Assembly: GCA_007258455.2 (NCBI GenBank)
Contig: VDFB02275678.1
Span: 20,090 to 84,089 of the forward strand
Direction of reading: 5' to 3'
Source of the DNA: Sequoia sempervirens
Taxonomy: Eukaryota; Streptophyta; Pinopsida; Cupressales; Cupressaceae
DNA length: 64,000 nucleotides
Part shown: in pieces, positions 36,171-47,996 of the stretch
Layout: every line of letters begins with the position of its first letter
Position numbering within the stretch: position 1 is the first letter of the stretch
The notes under the pieces: model-generated
What the model saw: only the letters and a program-made list of their open reading frames with translations
Told to the model about the DNA's origin: nothing
Databases searched by the model: none
Program-made: the position numbers and the translations under genes

Positions 36171-38099
36171 GAGGTTTTCAAAAACCTCCAGATTAGAGAG
36201 CGACATTCAGCAGGATGGGATAGGATCCCTGAGTTGACCCCTGCTGACAGAGCATTGATTGATGCGTGCGGTTTGAGATCCTTGTTGGCGATGTCGCCGA
36301 TTAGGGTCAATAGAGGATTGCTGACAGCACTTGCAGAGAGATGGCACTCGGAGCACAACACCTTTCACATGCCGACCGGTGAGGTGACAGTGACTCTCGA
36401 GGATGTGTACAGGATCCTAAGTATTCCAGTTGTCGGAGCCCTTGTGTATTACGATCACAAGGAGCTTGCGGGTACAGATGCCTTGCGGAGAGTGTACGAA
36501 GATGTGCAGATCGCCAGGTACTGGGTACCGTGGGCAGACTTTCACGGGTATCCAGCCTTGCCAGCAGTTTTGGGTGCTTTCATCGGAGGTCTCCTTTGTC
36601 CGGATCGCCGGGCAAAGGGATTGTCAGTGGGTTGGGGCAGGATTCTAGAGCAAATGATACTACAGCCGAGGAGATATGCATGGGGGAGCTGCATGCTAGC
36701 CCATCTCTATCACGATTTACACCAGGTGGTCTACAGAGGATCGTCCAGTTTATCTTGTGGGGTTACATTGCTACAGATCTAGGCATGGGAGCATTTCGCT
36801 GTGACGAGGCCGGCATGTTCCAGAGTGAGGCCACCAGGCAGGCCATATATCTATATGTATTCTGAGTTCCTTACCCAGCCCAAGCTGGGGAAGGTAGATT
36901 ATTGGAGACGGCTGCTAGACAACATAGATTCAGTCATATGGCGACCATATTTGGATTGTGATCCATGGGCGACTGATGATATAGAGATGCCCTATGTATG
37001 TATTCTGCGGTTTCTGATAGGGAGGACTCCCTTCATTTTGGAGAGATTTTTGGCATTGCGGGTGCAGAGGTAGTTCGGATTTACACAGGGGATGTCGCAG
37101 GGGGTTGCACATTACGCCCGGAGCAGAGATGAGGCCGAATGGGGGCTGTGTATTTTGTATCAGGCCGCCTATACAGAGTTCATGGCCTTAGCACCTGAGG
37201 CATGGGTTGACAGACGAGACATTGTGGATGTTGGGATGTCCGATAAGTATGTTGCCTATTTCCATACGAATCCATTCCCACGATTTACTAGCCCAGATGA
37301 GCCAGCACCGATTTTGGTAGTACCGCAGCACGGGGCAGGTGGACAGGAGGATGTGGCCAGCGGTGAGCAGGGAGCAATGGGAGGAGAGGAGGTGGAGAGC
37401 GGAGAGGAGGGCTTAGATGATGATAATGATGGGGATGATGGCGGGGTGGGAGGACATGCACTAGAGAGGTCAAGGCAAGATATCCTACGGGGCGTGCAGA
37501 TTATGCGACGACCGAGGATAGGGATAGGGAGGCGGACAGTGATCCGTATGGCCTCCTCCTCGCAGTAGGGACAGGTAGCCACTCTTCAGGCTTAGGTGCA
37601 GACATTGCAGGGGCAGCAGGGTCAGCTACAAGGTCAATTGTCGCAGGCACAGGCTTTTATTGTGCAGCTACAGGCACAGCTTGCACAGGCACAGGTACAG
37701 GCACAGGCACAGGCACAGGCACAGGTACAGGCACCTGCCCCAGACCCACGGTTAGCTCAGGTGATTACAGAGAGGGATGCATTCAAGCGACGTGCAGTAG
37801 AGGCTGAGGGCGTGGCTCAGAGACTGATGGGCACTGTAGATAGTGCGTCACTACGAGATGCCATTGCAGAGGGTATGGAGATGGCTAGAGAGGCTGAGTA
37901 CTACAGGGTGAGATATGAGGAGCTATGTCCTCTAGAGTGCAGAGAGCCATACCCACGATCCCACAGCAGGACCTGGAGCAGATCACGGACACATACCCAG
38001 AGCAGGGGAGTGACAGGGCCACAGCAGGACCCAGATGCAGGCACTAGTGGCAGACCACCTCCCTCCGGACCAGCACCATCAGGAGCATCGACCAGTTAG
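36171..38099 (+). pseudogene. Antisense plant mobile domain (PMD) gene carried by the Tat element
   Basis: One frame runs from just after a TAG at 36168 to a TAG at 38097-38099, about 640 codons, broken only by four TAG codons (36780-36782, 37071-37073, 37566-37568, 37593-37595). The first ~300 codons match the plant mobile domain (PMD, MAIN/MAIL1-like, also annotated as aminotransferase-like): GWDRI, ALAERWHSEHNTFHMPTGE, then TVTLEDVYRILSIPV, YPALPAVLGAF and a WAWEH-type site where the first stop falls. Then come an acidic linker (about 37390-37440), a basic patch, a Q/A-rich coiled-coil segment, and a P/S-rich end. No ATG start is in frame; an ATG at 36160 is in another frame. The interval is richer in G+C than its surroundings. 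PMD proteins are linked to silencing and are known in plant transposons. It lies opposite to gag-pol. Confidence 0.75.
37664..37735 (+). repeat. CAGGCA hexamer repeat coding Q-A
   Basis: About eleven tandem CAGGCA/CAGGTA units within the PMD frame, coding alternating glutamine and alanine or valine in the predicted coiled coil. Confidence 0.8.
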
Positions 38100-38209
38100 A
38101 CTTTATGATGTATAGGATTTTTGGAGCATGTATATGCCATTTCTGATCACATTTGATGTATTGGACATTGTAGTTTCATTAGACATTTGGACATTTGTAT
38201 CATTTTTTA

Positions 38210-39430
38210 TGAGTGATGATATGCAGCGGCGATGATTACTTTGATGATGATGTGATGTGCATTTATGATGTGATGATATGATATGTATTTATGTCTATGT
38301 GTTTGTGGAGATTTGATGATATGTAGGATGATTTGATTATGATATTTTATTATGATTATGATTTGATGATGTGTACTAATGATGTCATGCAGATGAATTG
38401 CCTATGATGTGTATTTTTTGGATTTTGTAATGCAAAAAGATGTAACATAAATGTTGTGCTTCAGTTAATGAAATGATGTGATGTGAAATGTCATGAGTGG
38501 ATAAAATGCTATGGTATAAAATGATAAAATAATAATAATGATGAGGTGAATAGATAGATGATAATGTGATGAAATATAATGATATGTGATTGGACAAAAT
38601 GGATAAATGAAATGATAAGTTAGATGGAATTGTTAAATGATGTGATAATGGATGATAAATGGAATTGTTAAATGATATGATATGAAATGTTAAATGGTAT
38701 TGATGATATGAGACTAAATGATGATGATAAATGCAATATTAAATGACAATGAAAATGATGATATGAAATGATAATGATAAATACAATGTTAAATGATAAT
38801 GATAATGATGATATGAAATGATAATGATAATGATGATATTAAATGATAATGAAAATGATGATATTAAATGATAATGAAAATGATGATATGAGGGTGAGAT
38901 TGGAAAAACATAAATGATAATGAAGGGAAATGCGAATGGAATGATAATGGATAAGAAGTGATAAATGGAAACGAAATGCTAATGGAAAAAAAAAGAAAAT
39001 ATGATAATGAATAATGACGATGGTAATGGAACTAATCTGAATGAAATAATGTAAAAGATGAAATGAAAATGGATATGAAATGATAATGGTATGAAGCGGA
39101 ATTGTTAAATGATAATGATAATAATAATGCATGCCCAATTATATGAAATAAAATGATAAATGATACGGAATGATAACAAGCATGAAATGAATTGCCAATA
39201 AAATATTGATGAAATAATGGAGATGTGACTAACATGAAATGATGAAATGGATGCAATAATGAAACTAATAATAAATGATATGAAATGCACCAAATGAGAT
39301 GATACTGATACTGAAATAACAATGGGTGCAATAATGGAGCGATAATGCTAATGATGATAAAACGATAATGAAGATGAAATGATAATGGAAATGCAATGAT
39401 AATGATACAAATGTTTGCATTGTCCTCCAC
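38210..39430 (+). repeat. GAT/AAT-rich, C-poor low-complexity tract
   Basis: About 1.2 kb of degenerate ATGATAATG repeats, almost without C on the plus strand. The long minus-strand frames here (for example 38839-39430) are a result of this composition and are not genes. Confidence 0.8.
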
Positions 39431-40429
39431 AAATAGTCCAAAAAAATGATAGCCATTGACCTTTCAAAAACTCGCGATGTAAATCCAATATGCAGTTATG
39501 TACAATGACCTAAAATGAAATGCAACTAAATAAAACCGACCATTTTGTTGAGCCTTTTTAGTGGGCCTGCTTAAATCATCATGGAGTGTTTGAAAAATGT
39601 TGGAAGTATGTACAAGCATCAAAGGGGAAATTAGCACCAATGATGACCTGAGTACAACTTTCATGAGTTTTGATATAGCAAGTGAATACAAGCATCTAGG
39701 TATAATTGAACCAAGATGACCTGAGTATTTCTTGCATAAACAGAAAAAGACTAACCATTATCTGATGCAAATTTGGAACTGTCATCAATGATAAACTTTG
39801 AAATCATGTCTCGCGACATACTTGCAACAGATAAATGATTAACCTCAAGACAGCAGACAAAGAAAAATCATCCTCTTTCCTTGCCACTCTAGTTCAGTAC
39901 ATCATCGAGTGTGCTCCAGAGAAATGATGTCGAAAAATAAACAACCATTGTTCAACAAATGAAATATTGTGATTCCAAACATTATTTCAGATTAGAGATC
40001 ATCCAGATATGAGTCATGGTAAGGTATGCAACTAAAAGCCACTATGATATGGATCAATGGTTGATTGTTTTGTTTTGCGTGATTGGTTTCGATGTCATTG
40101 TCTTACTGTTTTGGGAAGATCTGAAAGTTGATTGCCCCCAGTATGTCCATATTTGCCCTTGGTATCAATACAACTTGCTGAAATGAATATGTTCAATAAT
40201 CAAACCATGGTAAGACGTTATCGCTCAAGGCAAATGATGGCATGGTGCTGGCGTGACCCTAAGATGATGGAAAAAAGGATGCGTGAAAAATGAAGACTAA
40301 GCAGTCAAGTGCAGAACATGAACTAATAGATGGAGAGCTACAAATAGCGTCTGTTTTCCAGATTTTCACTATTTGTTTTTATTGCATTTTTCTTGTCAAT
40401 AGACTGCCTGTTTGCCAGGTTTTCACCCT
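39431..40429. other. Non-coding part of the Tat 3' region
   Basis: About 1 kb between the low-complexity tract and the T-rich repeats. Nothing recognised on either strand. Confidence 0.5.
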
Positions 40430-40638
40430 ATGACGATTTTTTTTTCTTTTTTTCAAGACTTTTCCGATTTTTGATTTCTTCGTGACTTTTTGATTTTTTG
40501 GATTTCTTCAGACTTTTTTTGGATTTCTTCAAGACTTTTTTGATTTTTTTTTTTAGGACTTTTCGATTTTTTTGGATTTCTTAGGACTTTTTCTGATTTT
40601 TTTGGATTTCTTCAGGACTTTTTCTGATTTTTTTTTTC
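40430..40638. repeat. T-rich tandem repeat after integrase
   Basis: Units of about 30 bases based on GACTTTTTTGATTTTTTTGGATTTCTTCAG repeat six to seven times with slippage in the T runs. It begins about 10 bases after the integrase stop in element sense, where it is purine-rich. Confidence 0.75.
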
Positions 40639-40646
40639 TAACCGTC

Positions 40647-41750
40647 TTAGACATAATACTTTTTCAAATGCATGCTGTTGATAGGCTCGTCAAACAGGTC
40701 CCCTTCTGGCGTTGATAGCTTGTAGGCTCTTGACCCATAAACTGCGATAACCACATAAGGACCTAGCCAATTTGGCTCAAACTTTCCTTTCTTCTCTCTG
40801 TCTTGTTGATTGCGTGGATTCTCTTTCAGAACAAGATCACCCACTTGAAAGGTACATGGCTTTACTTTGTGGTTGTAGCTGCGAGACATCATTTGTTGAT
40901 ATGCTTTTAGATGATCAGCTGCTCTCTGTCTCTTCTCATCTAGTAGTTCCAGTTCTTGGAGTCAGGAAATTTGGTATTCATCATCTGTTGTAAGGCCTTT
41001 TAATGATACTCTGAGTGAGGGAATCTCCACTTCTAAGGGCAATATGGCCTCTGCTCCATAGACAAGAGCGAATGGTGTTGCTCCTGTTGGTGTGCGGACA
41101 CTGGTTTGGTATGCCCATAGGGCAGGATTGAGTTGAACATGCCAATCCTTCCCTGAAGTATTTACAGTCTTCTTCAACATTTTCAATATTGTTTTATTTG
41201 AGACCTCTGCTTGGCCATTCCCTTGTGGATAGTAAGGTGTTGAGTATCTATGATGTATGTGAAATCTTTCACAAAGTTCATCAACATCCTGATTTCTGAA
41301 TGGTCGTCCATTATCTGTAATAATGGAGTTGGGAATGCCATACCAACAAATGATATAGTTGAGTATGAATGATGATATTTGTTTGCCAGTGACTTTAGTA
41401 AGAGGTACTGCCTCAATCCACTTGGTAAAATACTATGTTGCTGTGATGATGAATTTATGACCATTTGAGGAAGAAGGATGAATTTTGCCCACTAGATCTA
41501 AACCCCATTGAGAAAATGGCCAGGTTGGTGTGAACGGTTGAAGTTCCTGTGCAGGAGCATGAATGAGATTGCCATGAATCTGACATTTTGAACATGTTTT
41601 CACAAAAGTGAATGATTCCCTCTCCATCGTAGGCCAGTAGTAACCCATTCTAATTAATTTCTTAGATAAGGTCAGTCCACTCGAATGAGTACCACAGATA
41701 CCACCATGAAATTCTTGTAAAGCTTTGTCAGATTCCTCACGTTCAAGACA
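40647..41750 (-). pseudogene. Tat integrase, broken by two stops
   Basis: After a TGA at 41751-41753 the frame continues with an HHCC zinc finger ending CSKC (about 41590), then the catalytic core. The core has WGLDLVG (first Asp, about 41500), ITDNGRPF (second Asp, about 41305) and GQAEVSNK (Glu, about 41200), so the DDE triad is intact. The C-terminal part has YGAEAILPLEVEIPSLR and, near the end, a NWLGPYVV motif, with no chromodomain, as in the Tat group. Integrase joins the cDNA to host DNA. In-frame TAG at 41433-41435 and TGA at 40962-40964 split it. It is the last domain of the polyprotein; the frame stops at 40647. Confidence 0.85.
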
Positions 41751-43244
41751 TCAAAGTAAAGTACCATCAAGACCACGGCGATAAAGGGTGTCAGCGATGA
41801 GGGTATAGCGAGCAGATTGGCGGATAAAGTTGTGTTTTTGGTTACAGGATAAATCGAGTGGTAAGATGTCGTCTTTGAGGTAGGCATAAATTTTTTCGTA
41901 CCAAGGCAAATCGGATCCTACTAAATGACAAATGATTTGGCTTTCATGTGTGTCATAGGCAGGTGTAAATGATTGTTCCACCAGAAATTCATAGCGATTT
42001 TGAGTTTCTGGGAGCTGTAACAATGATGCAATTGTAGCCATAGCGTCAGCTGCTTTGTTATCAATCCTTGGAATTTGTGTAAATTTAATGTCCACAAAGT
42101 ATTTCTTGAAATCATCAACCATCTTTTTATATGGTAATAGTTTATCATCTTTAGTTTGATAATCATCATTGATTTGATAGATGACCAGCTGTGAATCACC
42201 ATACACCTGTAGTTCTGTAATTCTCCATTCCAGTTCTATTTTGAGTCCAGTGATTAATGCTTCATATTCAGCTATGTTGTTGGTGCATGGAAACATTAGC
42301 CGATATGATCTGGGAATAGTGTGTCCTTGAGGGGTGACAAAAAGTATGCCTACCCCCGATCCATGTTGAGTGAAAGAACCATCAAAATATAGAGACCATG
42401 TTTGTTTAGATTCTGCAATGAAGACATCGGCATCTGGAAATTCAATGTGCAGAGGATGATCTGCTTGTAGTGGTGCTTCAGCTAATTGATCGGCTATAAC
42501 TTGTCCTTTGAAGGCCTTGCGATCAACATAATGTATGTCAAACTCACTTAGAATCATTACCCACTTTGCTAACCTTCCTGTCAATGATGCTTTGCTTAAC
42601 AAATACTTGAGTGGATCAATCTTGGAAACCAGATTTATTGTATGGGTTAGCATGTAATGCCGAAACTTTTGTGAAGCAAAAACTACTGCCAAACAAGCTT
42701 TCTCAATAGAAGTGTAATTGAGCTCATGACTTGTTAATGTTCTACTGATGTAGTAGATTACACGTTCCTTTTCTGTAGAGTCTTCTTGTGCGAGCAGTGC
42801 CCCCAGGGATGTCTCGGTTGCAGCAATGTATAAAATGAGTGGTTTGTCTGGATTTGGTGATACGAGAACTGGTGGAGTCATTAGATATTCTTTGATTTTC
42901 TGAAAAGCCAATTCACATTTGTCATCCCACTTGAAAGGAGCATTTTTATGCAGTAGATGTGTGAAAGGTAAACTTTTATCGGCCAATTGTGCAATGAACC
43001 TCCGTATAGATTGAAGTCATCCTTGCAGTGATCTTAACTGACCGATGTTCTTTGGTGGAGGCATTTCCATGATTGCTTGTACTTTTGCAGGATCTACTTC
43101 AATTCCCTTTTCTGAAACAATGTACCCCAAGAGTTTTCCAGATTTGACCCCAAAAACACATTTTTTCGGGTTAAGACGAACTTCGAATTTTTCTAATCTT
43201 GCAAATATTTTGGACAATACTTCAAGATGTCCTTCTCTGGTGTA
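41751..43244 (-). pseudogene. Tat RT thumb, degenerate RNase H and second (archaeal-type) RNase H
   Basis: Following a TAA at 43245-43247, the RT thumb (LNPKKCVFGV, GYIVSEKGIEVDP) reads to a TGA at 43017-43019. The 411-codon frame from 42986 begins with the first RNase H-like domain, where the expected catalytic Asp region reads LYIAATETSLGALLAQ, so it is probably inactive and serves as a connection domain. From residue ~195 a second RNase H has the full set of acidic residues: D202 (YFDGS), E240 (IAEYEAL), D264 (YGDSQLV) and D314 (AADAM). The dual RNase H is diagnostic of the Tat lineage. The frame stops with the TGA at 41751. All pieces share one frame, so point changes alone cause the breaks. 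Confidence 0.85.
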
Positions 43245-46200
43245 TTATTTTTCCAGTATGTCGTCCACATAATCTTCCATGAAGATATGCATCATGTCAT
43301 GAAATATTGTGGTCATGGCTCTTTGGTAGGTAGCCCCAGCATTCTTCAGACCAAAAGGCATGACGTTCCAACAATAAGTCCCCCATGGACATGTGAAAGT
43401 TGTTTTCTCTTGATCTTTAGGTGCAATCTTGATTTGGTTATATCCAAAAAAACCATCCATTAATGAATACATGGCATGGCCAGCTGTCAGATCAACTATG
43501 GTATCAATATTTGGTAATGGGAAGTCATCCTTAGGACATGCTTTGTTGAGATCTCTGAAGTCTGTGCATATTCTGACAGTTTTATCTGGTTTGGATACAG
43601 GTACGATGTTTGAGATCCATTCTGCATAGTCGATTGGTCTGATGAAGCCCACATCAAGAAGTTTTCTCAGTTCTTCTTTAACTAATAATGCAACATGAGG
43701 GTGCATCTTTCTGAGTTTTTGTTTTACCGGTTTGGCCCCTGGTTTGATAGACAAATGATGCATGATAAGATCAGGATCAAGACCAGGCATGTCAGCATAA
43801 GACCACACAAAATTGACCTGATTTTCCTTCAAGAATTCCATGAATTCTGGTATCTCTTTTTCAGTCATTGATGCAGCTAACTGTAAAATTCTTGGTTTTT
43901 CTGAAATCTCAAGATCGAAAGCATTTGTAGGCTCAATTAGAATAGGCGATCGTTCATGGTAGTGCTCCGGAAGAGTGTCAAGATTCCCATCGTCTGGTGC
44001 CTCAAAGAGGTTTTCACCATCAGATACGCTCTTTATTTTATCTTTTGTTTGATCTAATACTGCCAGATTTTGGTTTTCACCATTAGATCTTTCTTTTTTG
44101 TTTTTACTTTTGCAGCTAGGAGACTTGACACTCTCCTGATCAAAAAATTTATGTCGAAAATTGCTGGTGGAACAATCATTTGTATCTTCTGCGGAAAGGA
44201 AATTTACAATAGCTTCATCACTTGGAAACATGGATATGTTAATAGATTCCGTAAAATCCCAATCAATGAGGTCAGGATAGATTAAAGGTAGAGGATCATC
44301 AGGTTGTGTGAGATCGGCTATGGTTAAGGTCATAACAGAGTGGTCTATAGGATCCAAGGTATGAGGTGGATCAATGATGATACTGTCCTCCTGATAGTCT
44401 TGTTTGTTTAGATCTGATTCAGTATTACTAGAATCATAGTTGATTTGTGGTTCAGATTCTTGTGGTTGGGACCCTGAACCTTGTCCTTCAATTAGAGTTG
44501 GGGAATATTGGTGTATTACATCAACCTCTTTATCCCTCCAGAACTCATTATTGTAAATGGTGTCCCATTCATATTCAGTAGAGTTTGTGTTAGAGTTGTT
44601 GTCTAGGAAGTTCTGAACTATTGTCGAACATGCTTCATGTGAATCTGAGCTTTCTTGCAATGTGAAGACAGTGCCATGTTTGGATTTGCTTTCTTTAGAG
44701 TGAGTATCATAACCCAATCCAGTTTTCTCTTTTGCAGTGAGTCCACGGAGATGAATGGGTTCAACTACTCCTTCCTTCCTTTTTTTGATAGGTCCTTCAT
44801 CATAACCCATCTTCTGCATGATTGAATATCCTTTTCCATATTTTTCTGTAGGTAATTTGACATTAGAGACTGCTTCATCTTCATCTTTATAGAGCCAATT
44901 TAGAATTTCTGTGTCCTCAGGATTTTCCATGGGGAATTTTTCTTTGATGAATTGCCCATTAAATTTTGTGATTGGCTCTATGGGTGTTTGCTTTGATGTT
45001 GATGCTACTGATATTTGATGTTCCCTGATAGATGGTTGTCCATGCGATCGAGGTGATGTAGGTAAATTGACAAGACAAAGAGAGTATTCTCCCACTCCAT
45101 AATCCTTGAATTTCATCTTTTTGTCAAAACTATTGGTCAATTGACTGATTTGTGTGTCAATCTTTAGGGAAGTACTAGCATGAGCTTCTCGATTATTAGG
45201 GACCAAAGTATCTTGACTGGCCTTCATGTTGGCACAAGTTTGAATGTTGGAATTATCAACAGGTATCGTGATTTCTTGTCCATCATAAGGAAACTTGAGA
45301 CATTGATGGTAAGTTGATGGGACAGCTTGCATTTCATGGATCCAAGGACGACCCAACAAGATGTTATATGCCAGATCACGGTCCAGTACTTGACAAAAAG
45401 TATTCTTTATAACAGGGCCCACTCTGATCTGCAGCATGATTATTCCTTTGGATGCTCTTTCTTCATCATCATAAGCCTTTATGGTAATCTTTCTTCTAAA
45501 ATCAATGGAGTCTTCAGAAAATCCTAAGGCTTTGACCAACTTCAAGGTACAAATGTTCAAACCAGCACCTCCATCTATTAGAACCCGTCTGATGCAAAAC
45601 TTATGAACCATGACTTCTAAGTACAAAGAGGAGTTATGGGGATGAGTTATGGAAATGTCATCTTTATCAGAGAATGAAAGACAAGTGGGTGAGGACAAAT
45701 GTCCTACCATGGCTTGAAATTGATTTACATCCAGTTTAGTAGATACATTAGTTTCAACAAGGGCTTTGTCTAGAATTTCCTTATGGGCTGGGGAAATCTT
45801 TAATAGTTCCAGAATGGAAATTTGAGCTGGGGTTTTTCGGAGTTGGTTAACCAAATCGTATTTATGTTGAGGTGGAGGTTTAGTGGATTTTGAAGAGGTG
45901 CCCTTTAAGACAACTTTGGCTTGCGCTCTTGTTGTTGCGTTGACTTCTCTATATTCCACCTTCTTGTTGACTTTAATGACATTTACCCGCTCGTCGTCTG
46001 CGTAGAGATGGTTGATTATATGATCATCATTGATATGATTCACATTTTTTTCAGAAGATTCACCCTTTTGATAATTAGGCAATGGATTGCGGAATGCTTG
46101 GTGATCTGCGTTGGTTTGTTGATTTCCTTCTATTGTGACAATGTCATTGTCGATTAAGTCTTGAATTACATTCTTCAAGGCTTCGCAGTTGTTTGTGCGA

Positions 46201-46367
46201 TGACCTTTACACCGATGATAATCACAATAATATGCCTCATTCCATGATGGAGGCTTTACACTGGGTTCATAATTCCGTTGAGGCGGTAAAGTAATGAGAT
46301 TTTTGGCCATCAATTCTTTGAATGCGGATTCTACGGATTGACCCAATGGAGTAAAAGTTCTTCTATT
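43245..46367 (-). pseudogene. Tat protease, G-patch-like segment and reverse transcriptase
   Basis: A long frame of 1033 codons listed from 46346, in frame with gag across a TAG at 46368-46370. Near residue 41 is a C-H-H-C knuckle (CDYHRCKGHRTNNC), which belongs to the Gag nucleocapsid. The protease spans residues ~245-345 with active-site VLIDGGAG and LLGRPW. Residues ~503-546 (about 44840-44709) resemble a G-patch: GYSIMQKMGY, EPI, KTGLGY. The reverse transcriptase starts near residue 850 and includes VCTDFRDLN-type (RICTDFRDLNKACPKDD), the first catalytic Asp in SLMDGFFGYN (residue 964) and YVDD (1026-1029). It cleaves the polyprotein and copies the RNA. The frame ends at the TAA at 43245-43247 within the RT. 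Confidence 0.88.
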
Positions 46368-47868
46368 CTAGAAGAATGAAAATCTTTGTGGATTTGAATT
46401 CGAGGTATTCCCTAAGGCATTTTGATTGTTATTGGTTCCTCGATAACCCTGGTTGTTGGAAGTCCCTTGGGTGGGAGTAGAATTTTGATTTGTATTGTTC
46501 CTCTGAGGAGGAGGATTATTTCCATGATTTGCAATCGAGTTGACGTTGTTGTTGCAAGAGTTTGGAGTAGTGAGGACAAATGGCTTGGTTGAAGCATGAT
46601 TTGCATCCACAACACCATCATTCACCATATTTTTATTGCGAGTCCAAAATTTGGATTTGTCCTGATTATTATGATGGTTGGATGAGCTAGGATTTTCTTT
46701 GTCATGTTTTATTATGCCTCTTTTGACCAAAGCATTTTCAATGTTTAAGGCATCTTCAATCATTTTCTCAAAAGAAGAAGGACAATGTAAGTTCAAGTGA
46801 TAGCTCATTTCTGAATTTAAACTGTTGATGAAAGTAACCATCTTTTCTTTCTCGGGGACAGGACGTGGATATCTGGCAAACATTCTTCTCCATCTCTGAA
46901 GAAACGTAATGAAAGGTTCACCAGGTTTCTGTGCAACTTTACAAAGATCTATCATGGTGATCTGATGTTGTATGTTGTAAGTATATTGTGATATGAATAA
47001 ATTGATCAATTCTTCGAATGTTCTGACGGGAGGTGTGATCTTGGATAACCATTCCATAGAGTGTACTCCGAGACTTCTAGGAAACAGTCGCATCAAGTAT
47101 CTTCGTGAGCGAATTCCAATGTCAGATTTCTGAAGTCTCTGACGTGATCGATTGGATCTGTTTTCCCGTTATAGCGATCAAATTTTGGCATTTCACAATA
47201 CTTGGGAAAAGGAATCATGTTTAAACTTCTGTCAAACGGATAAGGACAAATGTCCTCGAGAGTGTATTTCTTTGTGGTTGTTCCCCCTTGTAATTCTCTA
47301 ACTTGTCCTTGAAGTGCCTTGATTTGTTGGGTCAAGGCACTAAGATCTGAAAGGGGTGTCTCTTCAGGTTTGTTTTTCAAGTTTTCAGTGTCAAAGTCGT
47401 GAGGTAATTTAGCCCCTTGTTCGGCTAGATAGCGAAAATATTTTTCCTTATCTCGCTGCAAGATCTTTTCAATGGCTTTATGGAATTTTGGATCTTGTTC
47501 AGCTTCTCTAAGACGTTCCTCATCTTGTTCCTCGTCACTATCCATTGGCGCTTTATTCATGTCTTTGTATTGATGGAACGGATTTTCTTCTCTATTGTCC
47601 ATGTTTTCGTTAAAAAGTGGATTTTGATTTATGCTAAGAAGGGGATTACTACTTTCTCCTTCCTCTTGAGTGTTTTGAATATGACTTTCTTTTTGGATTG
47701 TATCCTTCAGTTTATTGTTTTGAGACCTTATGGAGATAGGCATATGTTTTTGGAAAAAATTTCTAAACTTAGATCCTAGTTTTTGACAAAGTGCGATGGT
47801 AATGATATCTTGATCCGACAAGATATGAAATCTTATGATATGATCAAGGATACTTCTAATTTATTGGT
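46368..47868 (-). pseudogene. Tat gag (capsid), frameshifted
   Basis: Two frames overlap at 47093-47096. The upstream one is open from 47868, has no clear ATG start (an internal ATG is near 47735) and ends with KFDRYNGKTDPIDHVRDF, the start of the Gag capsid domain. The downstream one continues it with LMRLFPRSLGVHSMEWL, then FLQRWRRMF and an N/Q-rich tail. A one-base deletion (or four) at about 47094 separates them. The gag part then reaches a TAG at 46368-46370 before the knuckle. The N-terminal part is acidic with a coiled-coil-like QQIKALQGQVRELQ segment. Gag would package element RNA. Confidence 0.8.
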
Positions 47869-47996
47869 TGTGGCTTCCAAGTTTTATGAAGGATTTCGGA
47901 ATCCTATTGGGGAAGTTGAACCAAAAACTAAAAAGCTATTTTGAGAGATGCACTTTTAAAATTTTGATCTTTGTTTTCAAAGAAAGGTTCCAAAAA

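Noticed and set aside
37256..37582. Proline-rich minus ORF opposite the PMD gene
   Set aside because: It is the antisense shadow of the acidic linker of PMD.
38839..39430. Overlapping serine/isoleucine/histidine-rich minus ORFs
   Set aside because: Produced by the ATGATAATG low-complexity tract, which has few stops on the minus strand.
41183..41464. Minus ORF of 93 codons within integrase
   Set aside because: Out of frame with the integrase core, whose catalytic residues read in the neighbouring frame.
47093..47096. Programmed frameshift within gag
   Set aside because: No slippery site or downstream structure was seen, and the shift falls inside the capsid domain, where programmed shifts are not expected.
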